Positions 13,722 through 16,349 of a stretch of DNA of 16,349 nucleotides are shown piece after piece. Where the stretch lies: contig JBPBQS010000277.1 in assembly GCA_050920955.1 (NCBI GenBank), positions 1 to 16,349 on the forward strand, given 5' to 3'. Below the pieces are notes generated by a model, which was given only the letters and a program-made list of their open reading frames with translations, searched no databases and was not told where the DNA came from. The DNA is from CAXSEF01 sp050920955 (GTDB lineage Bacteria; Pseudomonadota; Alphaproteobacteria; Acetobacterales; Acetobacteraceae). Both the position numbers and the translations under genes were made by a program. How positions within the stretch are numbered: the first letter of the stretch is position 1; every line of letters begins with the position of its first letter.

Positions 13722-14189
13722 TCAGGCCGCCTTCCGTCCGTCCGCGCCGTCCTGGGCGATCTGCTGCCGGTTGTCCTGCCCCACGGCCGCGGGCGCGCCG
13801 ACCTCGATGCGTCGCGGCTTGAGCTGCTCGGGGATCTCGCGCTGCAGCGCCACCAGCAGCATCCCGTTCTCCAGGGTGGCCGACGTCACCTTGACGTGGT
13901 CGGCCAGGTTGAAGACCTGCCGGAAGTCGCGCGACGCCAGCCCGTGGTGCAGCAGCTCCTGCGGCCTGGCCTCGGCCTTCCTGCGCCCCGTGATCACGAG
14001 GGTGCCGGCCTGCTGCACCAGCTCGACCTCCTCGGGCGCGAACCCCGCGACCGCCATGCTGATGCGGTAGCGGTCCTCGCCCTGCTTCTCGATGTTGTAG
14101 GGCGGCCAGTCCGGCCGCGCCGTGCTGTCGAGCAGCCGGTCGAACCCGACGGTGGAACGGAACAGGGGGGAAAAGTCGTATGTCTTCAT
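13722..14189 (-). CDS. Small heat-shock protein, Hsp20/IbpA family
   Basis: ATP-independent holdase chaperone that binds unfolding proteins and forms oligomers in the cytosol. The 155-residue product has an N-terminal arm (MKTYDFSPLFRSTVGFDRLLD), the alpha-crystallin domain (about 30-122) opening with YNIEK and containing AGFAPEEVELVQQAGTLVI (48-66) and ATLENGMLLVAL (104-115). An IEV motif (128-130) follows, the I-x-I/V tail used in oligomer contacts, then a Gln/Asp-rich end. These features fit the IbpA-like class common in alphaproteobacteria. The ATG at 14189 has AAGGA eight bases upstream; an ATG 33 bases further upstream lies inside the leader and is unlikely. The leader and promoter upstream suggest heat control. 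The gene interrupts the trpE-trpG order. Confidence 0.92.
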   Translation of the reverse strand: MKTYDFSPLFRSTVGFDRLLDSTARPDWPPYNIEKQGEDRYRISMAVAGFAPEEVELVQQAGTLVITGRRKAEARPQELLHHGLASRDFRQVFNLADHVKVTSATLENGMLLVALQREIPEQLKPRRIEVGAPAAVGQDNRQQIAQDGADGRKAA

Positions 14190-14262
14190 CACCACATCCT
14201 TCCCAGGCAACATGGTTGACACGCCACCTCCCGGTGGCCTCGCGCCGAGCCCTCTGGCCTCG
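14190..14262 (-). promoter_or_regulatory. Candidate ROSE-like RNA thermometer in hsp20 leader
   Basis: The leader of about 73 bases carries GCCACC-ggga-GGTGGC (14223-14238). Next to the start, TTGCCT (14205-14210) can pair with the ribosome site AAGGAT (about 14196-14201) across a four-base loop. ROSE thermometers of alphaproteobacterial small heat-shock genes hide the ribosome site with a UYGCU strand in a leader of this size. The match is similar but not exact (UUGCCU), so this is a candidate only. Confidence 0.45.
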
Positions 14263-14270
14263 ACGGCAGC

Positions 14271-14299
14271 GAATTAATTCCGCCGAAATCGCGCTTCAA
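14271..14299 (-). promoter_or_regulatory. Candidate hsp20 promoter
   Basis: TTGAAG (14294-14299) and TAATTC (14271-14276) are 17 bases apart on the minus strand, placing a start about 74 bases before the hsp20 ATG. The -35 resembles the TTGAA core used by both the housekeeping factor and RpoH; the factor cannot be decided by eye. The hairpin TAACG-tttt-CGTTA (14311-14324) lies just upstream. Confidence 0.5.
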
Positions 14300-14559
14300 C
14301 ACCCGCCAGATAACGTTTTCGTTACCGTCGTGACGGGTCTCGCCGCCGAGCAACCCACTGTAAACCGCCACTTTTCTCCGCCCGGGAGAAGAGGTGCGAC
14401 CCGCACCCGCGAGTGGGCCAAACCGGGGCCGGCCGACCCTCGGCGTCCAGGCAACCATACCCTGGCGTTGCGCCCGACGGGGCGACGATCGTCCTCTGTC
14501 CCGCAGGAACCCGCGCGTCGCCACAACCTCGCGGCCGCAAACGCGACCTAGACAAACGG
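14300..14559. other. Non-coding region between trpE and hsp20
   Basis: No convincing gene is found on either strand. The region holds TAACG-tttt-CGTTA (14311-14324) and a 9-pair stem with one wobble, CTTTTCTCC/GGAGAAGAG (14371-14393, 5-base loop). No tRNA-like cloverleaf was recognised. The rest is unassigned. Confidence 0.4.
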
Positions 14560-14617
14560 ACTCTCAAGGCGAGCCTTGAGCGGAGTTTGAGGCAGAGCCT
14601 CAACCTTCCTTGCCTTG
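14560..14617. repeat. Hairpin element arm R8 after trpE
   Basis: CTCAAGGC-ga-GCCTTGAG (14563-14580), linker CGGAGT, and TTGAGGC-aga-GCCTCAA (14587-14603), ending in CCTTCCTTGCC. It lies eight bases past the trpE stop and is the likely transcript end for trpE. Confidence 0.8.
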
Positions 14618-14625
14618 CCCCCGCC

Positions 14626-16107
14626 TCACCCCGCCGCGAACCGCACCGCCTCCTCCGCCGCCCTGAACAGCGCCCGCGACTTCTGCCGCGTCTCCTCGAA
14701 CTCCCCCGCCGGCGTGCTGTCCGCGACCACGCCGCCCCCGGCCTGCACGTGCATCACCCCGTCCTTCACGACCGCCGTGCGCAGCCCGATGCACGTGTCC
14801 ATGGTCCCGTCCGGGGCAAAATACCCTATGCACCCCGCGTAGATCCCCCGCCGGACCGGCTCCAGCTCCTCGATGATCTGCATAGCCCGTATCTTCGGCG
14901 CCCCCGTCAGCGTGCCCGCCGGAAACCCCGCCACCAGCGCCTCGACCGCATCGACCCCCGGCCTGACCTGCCCCTCGACCGTGGACGAGATGTGCATCAC
15001 CTGGCTGAACCGCTCGATGGCAAAGCTCTCCGTCACCCTGACCGTCCCGATCCGCGAAACCCTGCCCACGTCGTTCCGCCCGAGATCGACGAGCATCAGG
15101 TGCTCCGCCCGCTCCTTCGGGTCCGAAAGCAGATCCGCCTCGAGGGCAAGATCCTCCTCCGGCGTCGCCCCCCGCGGCCGCGTCCCCGCGAGCGGCCGTA
15201 TCGTCACCACCCCGTCGCGCATCCGCACCAGGATCTCCGGCGACGCGCCGACCACCGCGAACCCCCCGAAGTCGAGAAAGAAAAGAAACGGCGCCGGATT
15301 GATCCGCCTGAGCGCCCGGTACAACGCGAACGGCGGCAGCACGAACGGCACGGAGAACCGCTGGCTCGGCACCACCTGGAACGCGTCCCCGGCCGCGATG
15401 TATTCCTGCATCCGCACGACCATCGCCTCGAACTGCGCCCGGCTCATGTTCGACACCGGCTCCGGCTGCGCGGGCAGCGCGACCGCCGGCGCCGCCACCG
15501 CCATCGGCCGCGCCAGCGCCGCGCGCGCCGCCTCCAGCCGCGCCTCCCCCACCGCCCGCGCCGCCCCCGCAGAAACCCCCGCCTGCGGCCACACCGGCGC
15601 GGCCAGCGTCAGCTCGTCCCGCACCGTGTCGAACACCGCGAACAGCGTCGGCCGGAGCATCACCGCCTCCGGCAGCCCCAGCACGTCCACGTTGCCAGAC
15701 GGCAGCCGCTCCATCTGCCGCACCATGTCGTAGCCGAGGTAGCCCACGAGCCCGCCCACCATCGGCGGCAGCCCCGCCGGCACCACGAGCCGCGTCTCCG
15801 CCAGCAGCGCCCGCAGCGCGTCCAGCGGCTTGCCCTCCTGCGACCGGAACGCGTGGGGTGCTGCCAGCGCGTCGCGGTTGATCTCCGCCACCCCGTCGCG
15901 GCACCGCCACACCAGGTCCGGCGCCATGCCGATGATCGAGTACCGCCCCCGCGACGCCCCGCCCTCGACGCTCTCCAGCAGGAAGCTGTTCGCCTGCCCG
16001 TGCGCCAGCTTGAGGAACGCGGCCACCGGCGTCAGCAGGTCCGACACCAAGCTGCTCCACAGCAGCGCGCCCTGGCCGCTCTCGTACGCCGCCGTGAAGT
16101 CGTCCAT
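14626..16107 (-). CDS. trpE: Anthranilate synthase component I TrpE
   Basis: Makes anthranilate from chorismate with ammonia supplied by TrpG; first committed step of tryptophan synthesis. The 493-residue product is full length. The tryptophan feedback site LLES is at 43-46. The chorismate-binding domain (about 225-490) has GDAFQVVPSQRFS (240-252), ASPEILVR (288-295), PLAGTRPRG (305-313), LVDLGRNDVGRV (339-350), GTLTGAPKIRAMQ (398-410) and the Gly-rich QAGGGVVADS (455-464). It is a separate subunit rather than a TrpE-TrpG fusion as in rhizobia. The ATG at 16107 has GGGAGG six bases upstream; an ATG 18 bases earlier overlaps that site. No Trp-codon leader peptide was seen upstream, where element R9 lies. 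R8 follows the stop. The gene is about 1.6 kb from trpG. Confidence 0.97.
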   Translation of the reverse strand: MDDFTAAYESGQGALLWSSLVSDLLTPVAAFLKLAHGQANSFLLESVEGGASRGRYSIIGMAPDLVWRCRDGVAEINRDALAAPHAFRSQEGKPLDALRALLAETRLVVPAGLPPMVGGLVGYLGYDMVRQMERLPSGNVDVLGLPEAVMLRPTLFAVFDTVRDELTLAAPVWPQAGVSAGAARAVGEARLEAARAALARPMAVAAPAVALPAQPEPVSNMSRAQFEAMVVRMQEYIAAGDAFQVVPSQRFSVPFVLPPFALYRALRRINPAPFLFFLDFGGFAVVGASPEILVRMRDGVVTIRPLAGTRPRGATPEEDLALEADLLSDPKERAEHLMLVDLGRNDVGRVSRIGTVRVTESFAIERFSQVMHISSTVEGQVRPGVDAVEALVAGFPAGTLTGAPKIRAMQIIEELEPVRRGIYAGCIGYFAPDGTMDTCIGLRTAVVKDGVMHVQAGGGVVADSTPAGEFEETRQKSRALFRAAEEAVRFAAG

Positions 16108-16116
16108 CGCAGCCTC

Positions 16117-16275
16117 CCGAAGCAAGCAAACCTGGGCTCTGCCCAGACCCGCCAGGGCGAGCCGCCCTGGACCGGCCCCCGTTAAGGCACCCCTGCCCCC
16201 AGCGCCACTGCCTTCAGATCGCCAGTCCAGGGCGGCTCGCCCTGGCGGGTCCGGGCAGAGCCCGGCCTTGCTTCC
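16117..16275. repeat. Modular hairpin element R9 upstream of trpE
   Basis: This is the cleanest full element. Perfect 8-base terminal inverted repeats GAAGCAAG (16119-16126) and CTTGCTTC (16267-16274) enclose two arms. The first has CTGGGC-tct-GCCCAG (16132-16146) and CCAGGGC-gagcc-GCCCTGG (16152-16170). The second has CCAGGGC-ggctc-GCCCTGG (16227-16245) and CCGGGC-aga-GCCCGG (16251-16265). Centre (16171-16226) is not palindromic. It fills the gap between the end of the upstream gene and trpE. No target duplication is seen at the ends. Confidence 0.82.
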
Positions 16276-16285
16276 TCGCCCGGCC

Positions 16286-16349
16286 CTACGGCTGCTCCGC
16301 CACCCGGTCCAGCACCGCCTGGTTGATCCGCGGCTTGGCCAGCGCGCGC
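16286..16349 (-). CDS. 3' end of an unidentified gene (partial)
   Basis: The last 20 codons of a minus-strand gene enter from the window edge and end in TAG at 16286-16288: RALAKPRINQAVLDRVAEQP. The amphipathic helix with PRINQAVLDRV resembles the end of a PpiD/SurA-type peptidyl-prolyl isomerase, a gene I recall upstream of trpE in related genomes. Twenty residues are too few to assign it. R9 begins 11 bases past the stop. Confidence 0.55.
   Translation of the reverse strand, partial: RALAKPRINQAVLDRVAEQP

Noticed and set aside
477..16275. The repeats as a CRISPR array
   Set aside because: The copies are far apart at gene borders, palindromic, variable in length, and lack regular spacers or cas genes.
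16117..16275. R9 as an insertion sequence remnant
   Set aside because: It has terminal inverted repeats but no transposase fragment and no visible target duplication. I keep it as a repeat element.
16108..16285. trp leader peptide and attenuator before trpE
   Set aside because: No short frame with consecutive Trp codons was seen; the hairpins there belong to element R9, which also occurs at unrelated genes.

Overview
The window is very GC-rich. Almost every codon in the real genes ends in G or C. Gene content and order (gltX, comEC, lexA, moeA, moaC, trpC, trpD, trpG, trpE) and an alphaproteobacterial SOS box of the form GTTC-N7-GTTC before lexA point to an alphaproteobacterium, most likely of the Acetobacteraceae (Roseomonas/Rhodovastum-like). 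This placement is inference from gene order, codon use and dispersed repeats, not from a database search.

Layout. A small unrecognised gene (47-484, +) faces glutamyl-tRNA synthetase gltX (648-2057, -). comEC (2255-4387, +) diverges from gltX and converges on a secreted alpha/beta hydrolase gene (4591-5703, -), with a strong GC hairpin between them. lexA (6207-6965, -) follows with one perfect and one degenerate SOS box. moeA (7150-8364, -) diverges from an EthD-domain gene (8496-9398, +), which converges on moaC. The rest is on the minus strand, read right to left: the 3' end of a gene cut by the window edge, trpE (14626-16107), a small heat-shock protein gene with a heat-shock-like leader (13722-14189), a conserved hypothetical (13165-13650), then trpG-trpD-trpC-moaC. 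In that last run trpG/trpD share one base (TGATG) and trpC/moaC share four (GTGA).

How it works together. trpE+trpG make anthranilate synthase; trpD and trpC carry out the next two steps of tryptophan synthesis. moaC and moeA act at the start and end of molybdenum cofactor synthesis. lexA controls the SOS response. comEC is a DNA-uptake channel. The hsp20 gene, the hydrolase gene and the EthD gene look like additions placed between members of an otherwise conserved housekeeping run.

The most unusual feature is a family of modular hairpin elements occupying nine gene borders (R1-R9 below). Each is built from short perfect palindromes joined by an ACYCCGCC-like linker and bounded by GGAAGCAAGG/CCTTGCTTCC-like ends. 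Some sit where a terminator is expected. Others lie in a divergent promoter region, between trp genes, or inside the apparent trpD reading frame. MoaC carries a codon-biased Gly/Ala-rich N-terminal extension with an internal 108-base-spaced duplication, and TrpC carries a short insert with a related motif.
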